A stretch of 64,000 nt of DNA from Streptomyces sp. 135 (GTDB lineage Bacteria > Actinomycetota > Actinomycetes > Streptomycetales > Streptomycetaceae), in contig NZ_CP075691.1 of NCBI RefSeq assembly GCF_020026305.1, positions 1,612,001 to 1,676,000 on the forward strand, given 5' to 3'. The translations under genes and the position numbers were made by a program. Below are positions 45,434-54,476 of this stretch, in pieces. Below the pieces are notes generated by a model that worked only from the letters and a program-made list of their open reading frames with translations, was not told the origin of the DNA and did not search any database. Each line of letters starts with the position of its first letter. The stretch's first letter is position 1.

Positions 45434-46945
45434 TCAGCCGCCGGAGAGCACCCGAACCAGATCCTCTGCCGAGCGGCAGCGGTCCAGGAGCTCCTTGACG
45501 TGGTTCCTGGTGCCGCGCAGGGGCTCCAGAGTAGGCACTCGTTGCAGAGAGTCACGGCCGGGCAGGTCGAAGATGACCGAGTCCCAGGAGGCCGCTGCCA
45601 CGTCGTCCGCGTACTGCTCCAGGCAGCGCCCGCGGAAGTACGCGCGGGTGTCCTCGGGCGGCTTGGTGATGGCCCGCTCGACGTCCGCCTCGTCCAGGAG
45701 CCGCTTCATCTTGCCCCGGGCCACCAGACGGTTGTACAGACCCTTCTCGGCCCGTACGTCGGCGTACTGGAGGTCGACGAGGTGCAGCCGCGCGGCGTCC
45801 CAGTCGAGGCTGTCGCGGCGGCGGTAGCCCTCCATGAGTTCCCGCTTGGCGACCCAGTCGAGCTCTCCGGAGAGGCTCATCGGATCGCTCTCCAGGCGGC
45901 CGAGCACGTCCTCCCAGCGGGCCAGGATGTCCTTGGTCTGCTCGTCGGCGTCGGAGCCGTAGCGCTCCTCGACGTACTTGCGGGCAAGTTCGAAGTACTC
46001 CATCTGGAGTTGCACCGCGGTGAGCGAGCGTCCGCTACGGAGCGTGACCAGATGCTGGAGCGTCGGGTCGTGCGAGACCTGGTGCAGGGTGCGCACCGGC
46101 TGGTCCACGGCGAGGTCCACGGCGATGAAGCCGTCCTCGATCATGGCGAGGACGAGCGAGGTGGTGCCGAGCTTGAGGTAGGTGGAGATCTCCGAGAGGT
46201 TCGCGTCGCCGATGATGACGTGGAGCCTGCGGTACTTCTCGGCGTCCGAGTGCGGCTCGTCCCGGGTGTTGATGATGGGCCGCTTCAGCGTCGTCTCCAG
46301 GCCCACCTCGACCTCGAAGTAGTCGGCGCGCTGGCTGAGCTGGAAGCCGTGCTCGTGGCCGTCCTGGCCGATGCCGACGCGTCCGGCGCCGGTGACGACC
46401 TGGCGGGAGACGAAGAAAGGCGTCAGGTGGCGCACGATGTCCGAGAAGGGGGTCTCCCGCTTCATGAGGTAGTTCTCGTGCGTGCCGTACGAGGCGCCTT
46501 TGTTGTCGGTGTTGTTCTTGTACAGGTGGATCGGCTGGGCGCCGGGGAGCTGGGCCGCCCGGTCGGCCGCCTCGGCCATGATGCGCTCGCCGGCCTTGTC
46601 CCACAGGACGGCGTCCAGAGGGTTGGTGATCTCCGGTGAGCTGTATTCGGGGTGCGCGTGGTCGACGTAGAGGCGCGCTCCGTTGGTCAGGATGACGTTG
46701 GCGAGGCCGATGTCCTCGTCGGTCAGCTGGCTGGAGTCGGCGGCCTCGCGGGCGAGGTCGAAACCCCGCGCGTCCCGCAGCGGGTTCTCCTCCTCGAAGT
46801 CCCAGCGGGCGCGTCGCGCCCGGCGCATCGCCGCGGCGTAGGCGTTGACGATCTGGGATGAGGTGAGCATGGCATTGGCGTTGGGGTGGCCGGGGACGGA
46901 GATCCCGTACTCCGTCTCGATGCCCATTACTCGCCGTACGGTCAT
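45434..46945 (-). CDS. dop: Pup deamidase/depupylase Dop
   Basis: The 503-residue enzyme has the GIETEYG motif, the Dop-specific loop after residue 40, and the ATP-binding [21 protein letters not shown] segment interrupted only by conserved residues. It converts Pup-Gln to Pup-Glu and removes Pup from substrates. Its paralog PafA is at 38982-40343. It lies between arc and pup; the arc terminator upstream means it has its own promoter in the 213-bp gap. Confidence 0.97.
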   Translation of the reverse strand: MTVRRVMGIETEYGISVPGHPNANAMLTSSQIVNAYAAAMRRARRARWDFEEENPLRDARGFDLAREAADSSQLTDEDIGLANVILTNGARLYVDHAHPEYSSPEITNPLDAVLWDKAGERIMAEAADRAAQLPGAQPIHLYKNNTDNKGASYGTHENYLMKRETPFSDIVRHLTPFFVSRQVVTGAGRVGIGQDGHEHGFQLSQRADYFEVEVGLETTLKRPIINTRDEPHSDAEKYRRLHVIIGDANLSEISTYLKLGTTSLVLAMIEDGFIAVDLAVDQPVRTLHQVSHDPTLQHLVTLRSGRSLTAVQLQMEYFELARKYVEERYGSDADEQTKDILARWEDVLGRLESDPMSLSGELDWVAKRELMEGYRRRDSLDWDAARLHLVDLQYADVRAEKGLYNRLVARGKMKRLLDEADVERAITKPPEDTRAYFRGRCLEQYADDVAAASWDSVIFDLPGRDSLQRVPTLEPLRGTRNHVKELLDRCRSAEDLVRVLSGG

Positions 46946-47114
46946 GCGGCCCTCCTTGCCCGGCGGCGCTCCCCTTCGGGAACGGCGCTCAAGTACCGCT
47001 GGTTCTCCGGTGCGTGTGCGGTGCCCGTCCCCGCACTGCGCGACTCGGCGGTATTGAAGAGCCTAGAACGCCTTTGCGCTGGTGGGGAGATCATTGCCTT
47101 CATTGAAAAGCAGA

Positions 47115-47149
47115 CGGCTGCGGGTACCCGTGAAGGACACCCGCAGCCG
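47115..47149. terminator. Terminator of the arc gene
   Basis: CGGCTGCGGGT and ACCCGCAGCCG form 11-bp perfect arms around a 13-base loop, followed on the minus strand by TCTGCTTTTC. It begins about ten bases after the arc stop codon, so arc appears to be monocistronic. Confidence 0.85.
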
Positions 47150-47158
47150 CCCTGCGTT

Positions 47159-48925
47159 CTACAGGTACTGACCGGTGTTGGCCACCGTGTCGATGGAGCG
47201 TCCGGTGTCCGCGCCCTGCTTTCCGGTGACGAGCGTGCGGATGTACACGATCCGCTCGCCCTTCTTTCCGGAGATCCGGGCCCAGTCGTCGGGGTTGGTG
47301 GTGTTGGGCAGGTCCTCGTTCTCCTTGAACTCGTCGACGCAAGCCTGCAGGAGGTGGGAGACCCTGATGCCCTTCTGGTTCGCCTCGAGGAAGGCCTTGA
47401 TGGCCATCTTCTTGGCGCGGCCCACGATGTTCTCGATCATGGCGCCGGAGTTGAAGTCCTTGAAGTACAGGACTTCCTTGTCGCCGTTGGCGTAGGTGAC
47501 CTCGAGGAAGCGGTTCTCCTCGGACTCGGCGTACATCTGCTCGACGACGGACTGGATCATGCCCTGCACGGTGGCGTGCCGGTCGGCGCCGTGTTCGGAC
47601 AGGTCGTCGGCGTGCAGTGGGAGCCGCTCGGTGAGGTACTTGGCGAAGATGTCCTTCGCCGCCTCGGCGTCCGGGCGCTCGATCTTGATCTTGACGTCGA
47701 GTCGTCCGGGTCGCAGGATCGCGGGGTCGATCATGTCCTCGCGGTTGGAGGCGCCGATGACGATGACGTTCTCCAGCCCTTCCACGCCGTCGATCTCGGC
47801 GAGCAGCTGGGGGACGATGGTGTTCTCCACGTCCGAGCTGACTCCGGATCCGCGGGTGCGGAAGAGGGATTCCATCTCGTCGAAGAAGACGATGACGGGG
47901 GTGCCCTCGCTCGCCTTCTCACGGGCACGCTGGAAGACCAGGCGGATGTGGCGCTCGGTCTCGCCGACGTACTTGTTGAGGAGTTCGGGGCCCTTGATGT
48001 TGAGGAAGTAGCTCTTCCCCGCGGGCTGGCCGGTGACCTCGGCGACCTTCTTGGCAAGGGAGTTGGCGACGGCTTTCGCGATCAGCGTCTTGCCGCAGCC
48101 GGGGGGCCCGTACAGCAGCACGCCCTTGGGCGGCCGCAGTTCGTGCTCCTTGAAGAGGTCGGGATAGAGGTACGGAAGCTCGACGGCGTCCCGGATCATC
48201 TCGATCTGGCCGCCGAGGCCGCCGATCTTCTCGTAGCTGATGTCGGGGACTTCTTCGAGGACGAGCTCCTCGACCTCGCTCTTGGGTACGACCTCGTAGA
48301 CGTAGCCGGAGCGGGGTTCGAGCAGGAGGGCGTCGCCGGCGCGGATGGTGACGTCGAGGAGGGGTTCGGCGAGCCGTACCACTCTCTCTTCGTCGGTGTG
48401 TCCGACCACCAGGGCTCGGTCGCCGCCTTCAAGGATCTCCTTGAGGGTGACGATGTCGCCGACGCTCTCGTACTCCATGGCCTCGACCACGTTGAGCGCT
48501 TCGTTGAGCATTACTTCCTGGCCGCGCTTGAGCTCGTCGAGCTCGACGCTGGGGCTGACGTTCACCCGGAGCTTGCGGCCGCCGGTGAAGATGTCCGCCG
48601 TGCCGTCCTCGTTCGCCACGAGGAAGACTCCGAAGCCGGCCGGTGGCTGTGCGAGCCGGTCGACTTCCTCCTTGAGGGCCACGATCTGGTCGCGGGCCTC
48701 GCGGAGCGTGTTGGCGAGCCGCTCGTTCTGTGCGGACACGCCGGCCAGGTTGGTCTGCAGCTCGACGATCCGCTCTTCGAGAATCCTCGTATGACGCGGA
48801 GAGTCGGCGAGCTTGCGTCGCAGGACGGCGATTTCCTGCTCGAGATAGGCAACCTGACCGGCAGGGTCTTCAGACCCTCGTCCCGGCCGGATGCCGCGGT
48901 TGTTGTCGTCGTCGTGGGCTGCCAC
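47159..48925 (-). CDS. arc: Proteasome-associated AAA ATPase ARC/Mpa
   Basis: The 588-residue ATPase unfolds pupylated proteins for the 20S core. It has an N-terminal coiled coil (about residues 20-80) that binds Pup, tandem OB domains, and an AAA domain with Walker A GPPGCGKT (about 277), Walker [11 protein letters not shown] (about 347) and [15 protein letters not shown]. The C-terminal GQYL motif docks into the alpha ring. GTG 48925 follows a strong GGAGGAGGTGAGG and gives the length of S. coelicolor ARC. The hexameric ring is cytoplasmic. The divergent gap to the ferredoxin gene is 253 bp. Confidence 0.97.
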   Translation of the reverse strand: MAAHDDDNNRGIRPGRGSEDPAGQVAYLEQEIAVLRRKLADSPRHTRILEERIVELQTNLAGVSAQNERLANTLREARDQIVALKEEVDRLAQPPAGFGVFLVANEDGTADIFTGGRKLRVNVSPSVELDELKRGQEVMLNEALNVVEAMEYESVGDIVTLKEILEGGDRALVVGHTDEERVVRLAEPLLDVTIRAGDALLLEPRSGYVYEVVPKSEVEELVLEEVPDISYEKIGGLGGQIEMIRDAVELPYLYPDLFKEHELRPPKGVLLYGPPGCGKTLIAKAVANSLAKKVAEVTGQPAGKSYFLNIKGPELLNKYVGETERHIRLVFQRAREKASEGTPVIVFFDEMESLFRTRGSGVSSDVENTIVPQLLAEIDGVEGLENVIVIGASNREDMIDPAILRPGRLDVKIKIERPDAEAAKDIFAKYLTERLPLHADDLSEHGADRHATVQGMIQSVVEQMYAESEENRFLEVTYANGDKEVLYFKDFNSGAMIENIVGRAKKMAIKAFLEANQKGIRVSHLLQACVDEFKENEDLPNTTNPDDWARISGKKGERIVYIRTLVTGKQGADTGRSIDTVANTGQYL

Positions 48926-49178
48926 GGTCCTCACCTCCTCCAAGGGGAGCTGGACGCTTCCAGACCCTACCTGGGTGGGTGTCGATTGAAACCCCTAGAT
49001 CACAAAGACGAGGGGGTGTGTCCGATCTTCACCCTTGCGCTCTCCCTCACACCAGGTGAATACCCACCCAACAACATCGGAAAGCGGGCGGTTGTATCGT
49101 CGAAGCGTTCAACACCCGTCAGAGCTGGCCCGACTTACTCGATGGTCAGGCCGCTCGACGCAGCAACCGGCAGGAGAG

Positions 49179-49493
49179 ATGACCGTGCGGCACGACGCCG
49201 AGACCGGCAGTGAGGGCCACGATCTGCTGGAGGTCTGGATCGACCAGGACCTCTGCACCGGAGACGGCATCTGCGCGCAGTACGCGCCCGAGGTGTTCGA
49301 GCTGGACATCGACGGCCTGGCCTATGTGAAGAGCGGCCACGACGAGTTGCTCCAGGCCCCTGGGGCCACAACGCCCGTGCCGCTGCCGCTGCTCCGCGAT
49401 GTCGTCGACTCCGCGAAGGAGTGCCCGGGCGACTGCATCCATGTACGGCGCGTTTCGGACAGGGTCGAGGTCTACGGGCCCGACGCGGAGTGA
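49179..49493 (+). CDS. Ferredoxin with 3Fe-4S-like cysteine pattern
   Basis: The 104-residue protein has Cys26-x5-Cys32 and Cys82-Pro-x2-Cys86; the position usually filled by the second Cys of a 4Fe-4S motif is Asp29, as in 3Fe-4S ferredoxins of the P450-partner type. APEVF and ECPGDCI are typical of this group. It transfers electrons, often to P450s. ATG 49179 is only two bases after AGGAG, so GTG 49185 may be the real start. No P450 is adjacent; the nearest is the conservon P450 about 25 kb away. Confidence 0.88.
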   Translation: MTVRHDAETGSEGHDLLEVWIDQDLCTGDGICAQYAPEVFELDIDGLAYVKSGHDELLQAPGATTPVPLPLLRDVVDSAKECPGDCIHVRRVSDRVEVYGPDAE

Positions 49494-49509
49494 GCTGGCG
49501 CCCGCCGCG

Positions 49510-50097
49510 TCAGACGCTGCGCGCGCCGGCGGGTGTGGTCCGGGTGAACGCGCCGTCCTTCCACTGCCACTTGGCCGCGTCCTTGCGGTCGGGGCAGCAG
49601 CGGGGGACGTCCAGCGAGGAGTAGCCGAGCAGGGTGGCAGTCACGGCGCCGTCACGCACGGCGAAGTCCGTCGTGGTCAGTCCGTCCTTGGGGTCCACGA
49701 GGGTGGCGACGACGCGGGGCTTGCCCGTGTCGGGGCGGGTGATCACGTAGACCCCGTCGGGTGGGGTGCCCGATCCCGCCCGGCAGTGGACGACCGCCAC
49801 CGTCTCGGTCCTGCCGTCGCCGTCGAGGTCGCCGGTGGCCTTCTTCTTCACGGCGGATCCGACGGTGCCACATTCGAGGGGGAAGTCCACGGCGGCGGGG
49901 TCGGGTGCGGGGGCCGGGGCGGGTGCGCCCGCGGTGGCCCTGGTGTGTGCCTGGGGCGTCGGCTGGGCGGCGGTCGCCGGGTCGGGCTCCAGGAAGGCGG
50001 AGGCCGCGACGACGGCGGCCAGCGCGGCGGCGGTGGCCAGCCAGTGGACGGGGCGGGCGGTGGTGTGTGCCAGTTCCGGGACGGCGGGGTGCTGCAC
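49510..50097 (-). CDS. Membrane-anchored or exported protein with a DxDxDG motif
   Basis: The 195-residue product has one N-terminal hydrophobic segment (WLATAAALAAVVAASAFL), a Pro/Ala-rich linker and a C-terminal domain with GDLDGDGRTETVAVVH, an FG-GAP-like calcium-binding signature, and two adjacent cysteines in PRCCPD. The GTG at 50097 is used with AGGAG ten bases upstream; an in-frame ATG further out would add an unlikely basic leader. It is convergent with the ferredoxin gene, and its role is unknown. Confidence 0.65.
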   Translation of the reverse strand: MQHPAVPELAHTTARPVHWLATAAALAAVVAASAFLEPDPATAAQPTPQAHTRATAGAPAPAPAPDPAAVDFPLECGTVGSAVKKKATGDLDGDGRTETVAVVHCRAGSGTPPDGVYVITRPDTGKPRVVATLVDPKDGLTTTDFAVRDGAVTATLLGYSSLDVPRCCPDRKDAAKWQWKDGAFTRTTPAGARSV

Positions 50098-50232
50098 GAG
50101 GAAGTGTCTCCTGTGAGGGCTGTGCCGGTGGGATGGCGAGCATCGTGCCATAGGTCACAGTGAGGTGGAACACCGGGGTCCGGGGGTACTCGTAGCTCTT
50201 TTGGCACGCGGCTGGTGTTCCGTCAACGAAAC

Positions 50233-50282
50233 GGCGCCGCCGCCGAGTTCCCTGGTCGGTCAGGGAACTCGGCGGCGGCGCC
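50233..50282. terminator. Terminator of trmI
   Basis: GGCGCCGCCGCCGAGTTCCC continues into a 22-bp perfect arm, matched exactly by its complement at 50261-50282 around a GTCGGT loop. It lies 29 bases past the trmI stop on the minus strand. This is the longest perfect stem in the window. Confidence 0.9.
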
Positions 50283-50311
50283 TGCTCATTGGACGGGGTT
50301 CGCCGCGCGGG

Positions 50312-51214
50312 TCAGCGCGGGGTGCCGCCGTCGGCGTTCGGTCCGGAGTAGTCCTCGCCGTACGCGCCCTTGGCGGGGCGGCGGCGGCGCATGGGGGGCT
50401 CCACGCCGTCCGCGAGGCGGCGGGCGGTGAGGAGGAAGCCGGTGTGCCCGATCATGCGGTGGTCGGGGCGGACGGCCAGGCCCTCGATGTGCCAGTTGCG
50501 GATCATCGACTCCCAGGCGGTCGGCTCGTTGAAGCCGCCGATCTCGCGGATGGACTCGACGGTCCGGGCGAGCTGGGTGGTGGTCGCCACGTAGCAGCAG
50601 AGGATGCCGCCGGGGACGAGTGCCTTGGAGACGGCCTCCAGGCACTCCCAGGGGGCGAGCATGTCGAGGATGACGCGGTCGACCTCGGTGTCGCTGAGGT
50701 TGTCCTGGAGGTCGCCGACGGTGAGCTGCCAGGCGGGGTGGGGGCCGCCGAAGTAGCGCTCCACGTTCGCCTGCGCGATCTCGGCGAAGTCCTCGCGGCG
50801 CTCGTAGGAATGCAGCATTCCCTGGTCGCCGATGGCGCGCAGCAGGAAGCTGCTGAGCGATCCGGAGCCCACGCCCGCCTCGACGACGCGTGCGCCGGGG
50901 AAGATGTCGGCGAAGGCCAGGATCTGCCCCGCGTCCTTGGGGTAGACCACGGCGGCGCCGCGGGGCATGGACAGGACGTAGTCGGGGAGCAGGGGGCGCA
51001 GCGCGAGGTAGGCGACGTTTCCCGTGGTACGGACAACACTGCCCTCGGGAGCACCGATCAGCTCGTCGTGGGGGAAGGAACCCTTGTGGGTGTGGAAATT
51101 CTTCCCGGCTTCGAGCGTGAACGTGTAGTGGCGTCCCTTGGGGTCGGTGAGCTGGACCTGGTCCCCGACCTTGAAGGGCCCGCGACGGCGGGCGGCACCG
51201 GTCGGTTCGGACAT
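50312..51214 (-). CDS. trmI: tRNA (adenine-N1)-methyltransferase TrmI
   Basis: The 300-residue enzyme methylates A58 in the T-loop of tRNA. It has an N-terminal barrel (GDQVQLTDPKGRHYTF), the AdoMet motif VVEAGVGSGSLS (about residue 115), and DRVILDMLAPWE as the conserved catalytic D/P motif. It resembles mycobacterial Rv2118c, which lies next to proteasome genes there too. ATG 51214 is used. The C-terminal 20 residues are basic. Confidence 0.95.
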   Translation of the reverse strand: MSEPTGAARRRGPFKVGDQVQLTDPKGRHYTFTLEAGKNFHTHKGSFPHDELIGAPEGSVVRTTGNVAYLALRPLLPDYVLSMPRGAAVVYPKDAGQILAFADIFPGARVVEAGVGSGSLSSFLLRAIGDQGMLHSYERREDFAEIAQANVERYFGGPHPAWQLTVGDLQDNLSDTEVDRVILDMLAPWECLEAVSKALVPGGILCCYVATTTQLARTVESIREIGGFNEPTAWESMIRNWHIEGLAVRPDHRMIGHTGFLLTARRLADGVEPPMRRRRPAKGAYGEDYSGPNADGGTPR

Positions 51215-51261
51215 GTGAACAGCCTACCGGCCGCGCGGGGGGCTGCGGACCATCGCGGAGG

Positions 51262-51486
51262 TCAGGCGGGCCGGGGCACGATGCTCACGGCGCGGTAGTC
51301 GTAGCCGTCCTGTTTGAAGCCGGGGGCTTCCCAGGTGAGGTCCACTCGCTGGCCGGGGGACAGTGTGCGGAAGCCGGTCGCCTGGATGTCGGAGTAGTGG
51401 CCGAAGCAGCCGCCGGGCGTCTCGGGGGAGTCGAGCACGCCCCAGCCTTCCTCGTCGCGCCACTCACGGACGGTCGCAGTCACCAT
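51262..51486 (-). CDS. Divergent cold-shock-domain protein
   Basis: The 74-residue protein matches the cold-shock domain in outline: TVREWRDEEGWGVLDSPETPGG corresponds to RNP1-like GKGFGFI, then GHYSDIQATGF and LSPGQRVDLTWE. The RNP1 and RNP2 aromatic residues are partly altered (WGVL for FGFI). It may bind single-stranded nucleic acid weakly or have changed function. ATG 51486 has AGGA nine bases ahead; ATG 51495 is possible. It lies between trmI and the site-2 protease gene in the same orientation. Confidence 0.75.
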   Translation of the reverse strand: MVTATVREWRDEEGWGVLDSPETPGGCFGHYSDIQATGFRTLSPGQRVDLTWEAPGFKQDGYDYRAVSIVPRPA

Positions 51487-51543
51487 GGGCGGCATCCTAC
51501 GGATGCCGACGGTGGCGGAGTCCGTCCGGGTCCGGGGAGTGGC

Positions 51544-53451
51544 TCAGGAGGGCCGGGCCATCGCCTTGACGAAGGCGCGTTCCACGTCGGCGGCGGAGAG
51601 GACTCCGTAGATCTCTCCGGAGTCCTCGACGACGAGGTACTCGGTGGCGGGCGTGGCCCTCAGGGTGTCGAGCAGCTCCTCCCCCGCGAGTTCGGCGGAG
51701 ATCCGCATGCCTTCGGTGATGTCCTGGGCGAGGCCGCTGACCGCGACCCAGGGGCGGCGGTGCTGGGGCACGGAGACGATGGCCGCTTCGCGGACGACCG
51801 CCATCGGGTCGCCGTCGGGGTCGACGATCACGAGGGCGCGGGCGCCCGCGCCGTTGGCACGGCGCAGCGCCTCGGAGAGGGGGGTGTGGGATTCGACCGG
51901 GACCGCGCGGCGGGTCAGGGTGCGGGCGCGGAGTTCGGGCAGGTGTTCGCGCAGGCGGGCCATGCGCAGGCTGTTTCCGGCGCCGGTCCAGATGATGGCG
52001 GCGAGGATGGCGGCGAGCAGGGCGTCGGTGACGGTGTCCATGCCGCCGATGTCCTGGGGTTCGCCGCCGAGGGCGCCGGACTGGTTGAGGAGCGGCAGGC
52101 CGATCAGTACGGAGATGGCGAGCGCGCGGCCCACCCAGGCGGCGGCGATGGTTCCGCTCATGGGCTTGCCGGTGATCTTCCAGACGACGGCGCGCAGCAT
52201 GCGGCCGCCGTCCAGGGGCAGGCCCGGCAGGAGGTTGAAGGCGGCGACGATGAGGTTGGAGATCATCAGGCCGGCGAGGAGGACTCCGGGGACGGTGCCG
52301 GGCTCGACGGCGCGCATGCCGGCGTAGAAGACACCGGCGAGGATGAGGGAGAGGAGCGGGCCGACGAAGGCGAGGATGAATTCGCGTCCGGGGGTCTCCG
52401 ACTCCTTCTCGATCTCGGAGACTCCGCCGAAGAACTGGAGCTGGATGCGGCGTACCGGCAGTTTGAAGCGGAGGGCGGCGACGGTGTGGGCCAGTTCGTG
52501 GACGAGTACGGAGGCGTAGAAGGCGACGGCGAAGAAGAGCGAGACGAGGTAGCGGGTGGCTCCGAGCTCGGGCAGGACGCGGTCGAGCTGGCCGCCGAAG
52601 ACCCAGGTGATGAGGGCGGCGACGAGGAACCAGCTGGGCGCGACGTACACGGGCACGCCGAAGGGCCTGCCCATGAGCAGTCCGCCGCCCGGGTTCTTCC
52701 GCGTCTTGGGCGGGGTGGGCCCGCCCTTGCCGTCGGCGGCTCCGTAGGCGGCGTCACCGGGGCGGGGTGCGGGCGGGTGCTCGGTGGAGCGGGGCGCGGG
52801 GTCTTGGCCGTGACCGGTGGCGTGTGGCGCGGGATCTTGGCCGTGCTCGGTGGCGGGGGGCGCGGCATCCTGGCCGTCCGCGGCGCGCGGGGGCTTGGTC
52901 ATGGGGACGGCGGGCCGTGCGGGGGGCTGCTGTGGCGTGTCGGTGGCGGGGGCCTGGGCCTTTGCCGGATGACCGGCTGCCGGGGGCGCCTCGTCGACCG
53001 TGGGCATCCTGCGCCGGTCGCCAGCCCCGCCGTCCGGAGCCTTTGCAGGCTGACCGGCTACCGCGGCTGCCTCGTCGACCGTAGGCACCCGGCGCCGCTC
53101 GCCAGCCCCGCCGTCGTCACCCTGCGGCGACTCCGCCGCAGGGACGGCCGGGCGCGGCGCGGGCTGCTGCGGGGCGGAGGCCGGTCCGCCGGCCGTTGCA
53201 CCGTCGTCGCCCTGCGAGGGCTTCGCTTCTGGGGAGGTGGGTGGGGTCGGGTCGGGCTGGGCGGGTTTGTCTTCTGCGGGGTTCGTCACAGGGGGGGCCG
53301 GTCGGGACGCGGGGTCCGGGTCGACCGGGAGCGTCGGGTGCTGGGGGGTGGCGTCCGGGCGTGGCGGCTCGGGGGAGCCGTCCGTCCCGTTCGGCCGCAG
53401 CCCCTCGGCGCCGTCGGACCGCGGCCTGCCGCTCTCGCCGCTTTCGTCCAC
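51544..53451 (-). CDS. Site-2 protease family metalloprotease with disordered N-terminus and CBS domains
   Basis: The 635-residue membrane protease has a Pro/Ala/Asp-rich cytoplasmic N-terminus of about 250 residues, then membrane helices with the zinc motif VHELAHTV (about residue 317) and NLLPGLPLDGGRML, and two C-terminal CBS domains. Such enzymes cleave anti-sigma factors or other membrane proteins. The N-terminus contains two kinds of internal repeats (see repeat entries). GTG 53451 follows GAGGGG by five bases. It is divergent from the RecB-like nuclease gene. Confidence 0.9.
   Translation of the reverse strand: MDESGESGRPRSDGAEGLRPNGTDGSPEPPRPDATPQHPTLPVDPDPASRPAPPVTNPAEDKPAQPDPTPPTSPEAKPSQGDDGATAGGPASAPQQPAPRPAVPAAESPQGDDGGAGERRRVPTVDEAAAVAGQPAKAPDGGAGDRRRMPTVDEAPPAAGHPAKAQAPATDTPQQPPARPAVPMTKPPRAADGQDAAPPATEHGQDPAPHATGHGQDPAPRSTEHPPAPRPGDAAYGAADGKGGPTPPKTRKNPGGGLLMGRPFGVPVYVAPSWFLVAALITWVFGGQLDRVLPELGATRYLVSLFFAVAFYASVLVHELAHTVAALRFKLPVRRIQLQFFGGVSEIEKESETPGREFILAFVGPLLSLILAGVFYAGMRAVEPGTVPGVLLAGLMISNLIVAAFNLLPGLPLDGGRMLRAVVWKITGKPMSGTIAAAWVGRALAISVLIGLPLLNQSGALGGEPQDIGGMDTVTDALLAAILAAIIWTGAGNSLRMARLREHLPELRARTLTRRAVPVESHTPLSEALRRANGAGARALVIVDPDGDPMAVVREAAIVSVPQHRRPWVAVSGLAQDITEGMRISAELAGEELLDTLRATPATEYLVVEDSGEIYGVLSAADVERAFVKAMARPS
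52792..52880. repeat. Three 33-bp tandem repeats in the site-2 protease gene
   Basis: Three imperfect copies of a unit containing GGCGCGGGATCTTGGCCGTG encode the 11-residue repeat [EG]HGQDPAP[HR][AS]T in the disordered N-terminal linker. The copies are nearly identical at the DNA level, so their number may vary between strains. Confidence 0.7.
52959..53117. repeat. Two 81-bp direct repeats in the site-2 protease gene
   Basis: Units starting CCTTTGC at 52959 and 53040 share most of their length, including CTCGTCGACCGT and CGCCAGCCCCGCCGTC. They encode a duplicated 27-residue segment with RRRxPTVDEA and AGxPAKA. Confidence 0.75.
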
Positions 53452-53498
53452 GATGTCCCCTCGATCGAAGCGTCCCTCGCCCCGGTATGGCGCGATTA

Positions 53499-53516
53499 CC
53501 TGCACGATCATGCAGG
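53499..53516. promoter_or_regulatory. Short dyad in the protease/RecB divergent promoter region
   Basis: CCTGCA and TGCAGG are inverted around CGATCA in the 129-bp gap between the two divergent start codons. It may be an operator; nothing in the sequence shows which protein would bind it. Confidence 0.3.
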
Positions 53517-53580
53517 GCGAGAGGGTCTGCCGTCGATGGTATGCGGCCGTTGTCAGTGACGGGTCGTAGGGTCTGTCCTC

Positions 53581-54462
53581 ATGGAAACCAGCACCGACGG
53601 TGCCGCGGCGGCCGTGCGCCCGGCATCCCTGTCACCCTCGCGGGCGGGCGACTTCATGCAGTGCCCCTTGCTCTACCGGTTCCGGGTGATCGACAAGCTG
53701 CCCGAGAAGCCGAGCGAGGCCGCCACAAGAGGCACGCTGGTGCACGCCGTCCTGGAGCGGCTCTTCGACGCGCCCGCGAGCGAGCGCACGGCGCCGCGCG
53801 CCAAGTCGCTCATCCCCGGCCAGTGGGACCGGCTGCGCGAGACGAAGCCCGAGCTGACCGAGCTGTTCGCCGACGACCCGCAGGGCGAGCGCATGGCGCG
53901 GTGGCTGTCGGACGCGGAGAAGCTCGTCGAGCGCTGGTTCACCCTGGAGGACCCGACGCGCCTGGAGCCGGCCGAGCGGGAGCTGTTCGTGCAGGCCGAG
54001 CTGGCGTCGGGTCTGAAGCTGCGCGGCATCATCGACCGCGTCGACGTCGCCCCTTCGGGTGACGTCCGCATCGTCGACTACAAGACGGGCAAGGCCCCGC
54101 GTCCGGAGTACGCGGAGGGCGCGCTCTTCCAGATGAAGTTCTACGCCCTGGTGGTGTGGCGGCTGAAGGGCGTCGTCCCGCGCCGCCTCCAGCTGGTGTA
54201 TCTGGGCAGCGGTGACGTGATCACGTACGACCCGGTGGTGGCGGATCTGGAGCGGGTCGAGCGGAAGCTGCTCGCGCTCTGGGAGGCGATCGAGCTGGCG
54301 ACGGCGACGGGCGAGTGGCGGCCCCGGCCGACGAAATTGTGCGGTTGGTGCGATCACCAAGCCGTATGTCCGGAATTCGGTGGGACTCCCCCGCCGTATC
54401 CGCTTCCGGTGAGGGCGCCCGACTCCGCCGAGGGTGAGCAGGGCAGAATGGGCCCGGGCTAG
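53581..54462 (+). CDS. RecB-family PD-(D/E)xK nuclease with Fe-S cysteines
   Basis: The 293-residue protein is a stand-alone Cas4/AddB-like nuclease domain. It has SLSPSRAGDFMQCPLLYRF with Cys28, the GIIDRVDV acidic motif, IVDYKTGK, and the C-terminal CGWCDHQAVCPEF; the four cysteines (Cys28 plus CxxCx5C) can hold a 4Fe-4S cluster. No Cas genes or helicase partner are adjacent, so it is probably a DNA-repair exonuclease. ATG 53581 is used. The response regulator gene starts 14 bases after its stop. Confidence 0.9.
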   Translation: METSTDGAAAAVRPASLSPSRAGDFMQCPLLYRFRVIDKLPEKPSEAATRGTLVHAVLERLFDAPASERTAPRAKSLIPGQWDRLRETKPELTELFADDPQGERMARWLSDAEKLVERWFTLEDPTRLEPAERELFVQAELASGLKLRGIIDRVDVAPSGDVRIVDYKTGKAPRPEYAEGALFQMKFYALVVWRLKGVVPRRLQLVYLGSGDVITYDPVVADLERVERKLLALWEAIELATATGEWRPRPTKLCGWCDHQAVCPEFGGTPPPYPLPVRAPDSAEGEQGRMGPG

Positions 54463-54476
54463 CTAAGGAGAGTTAC

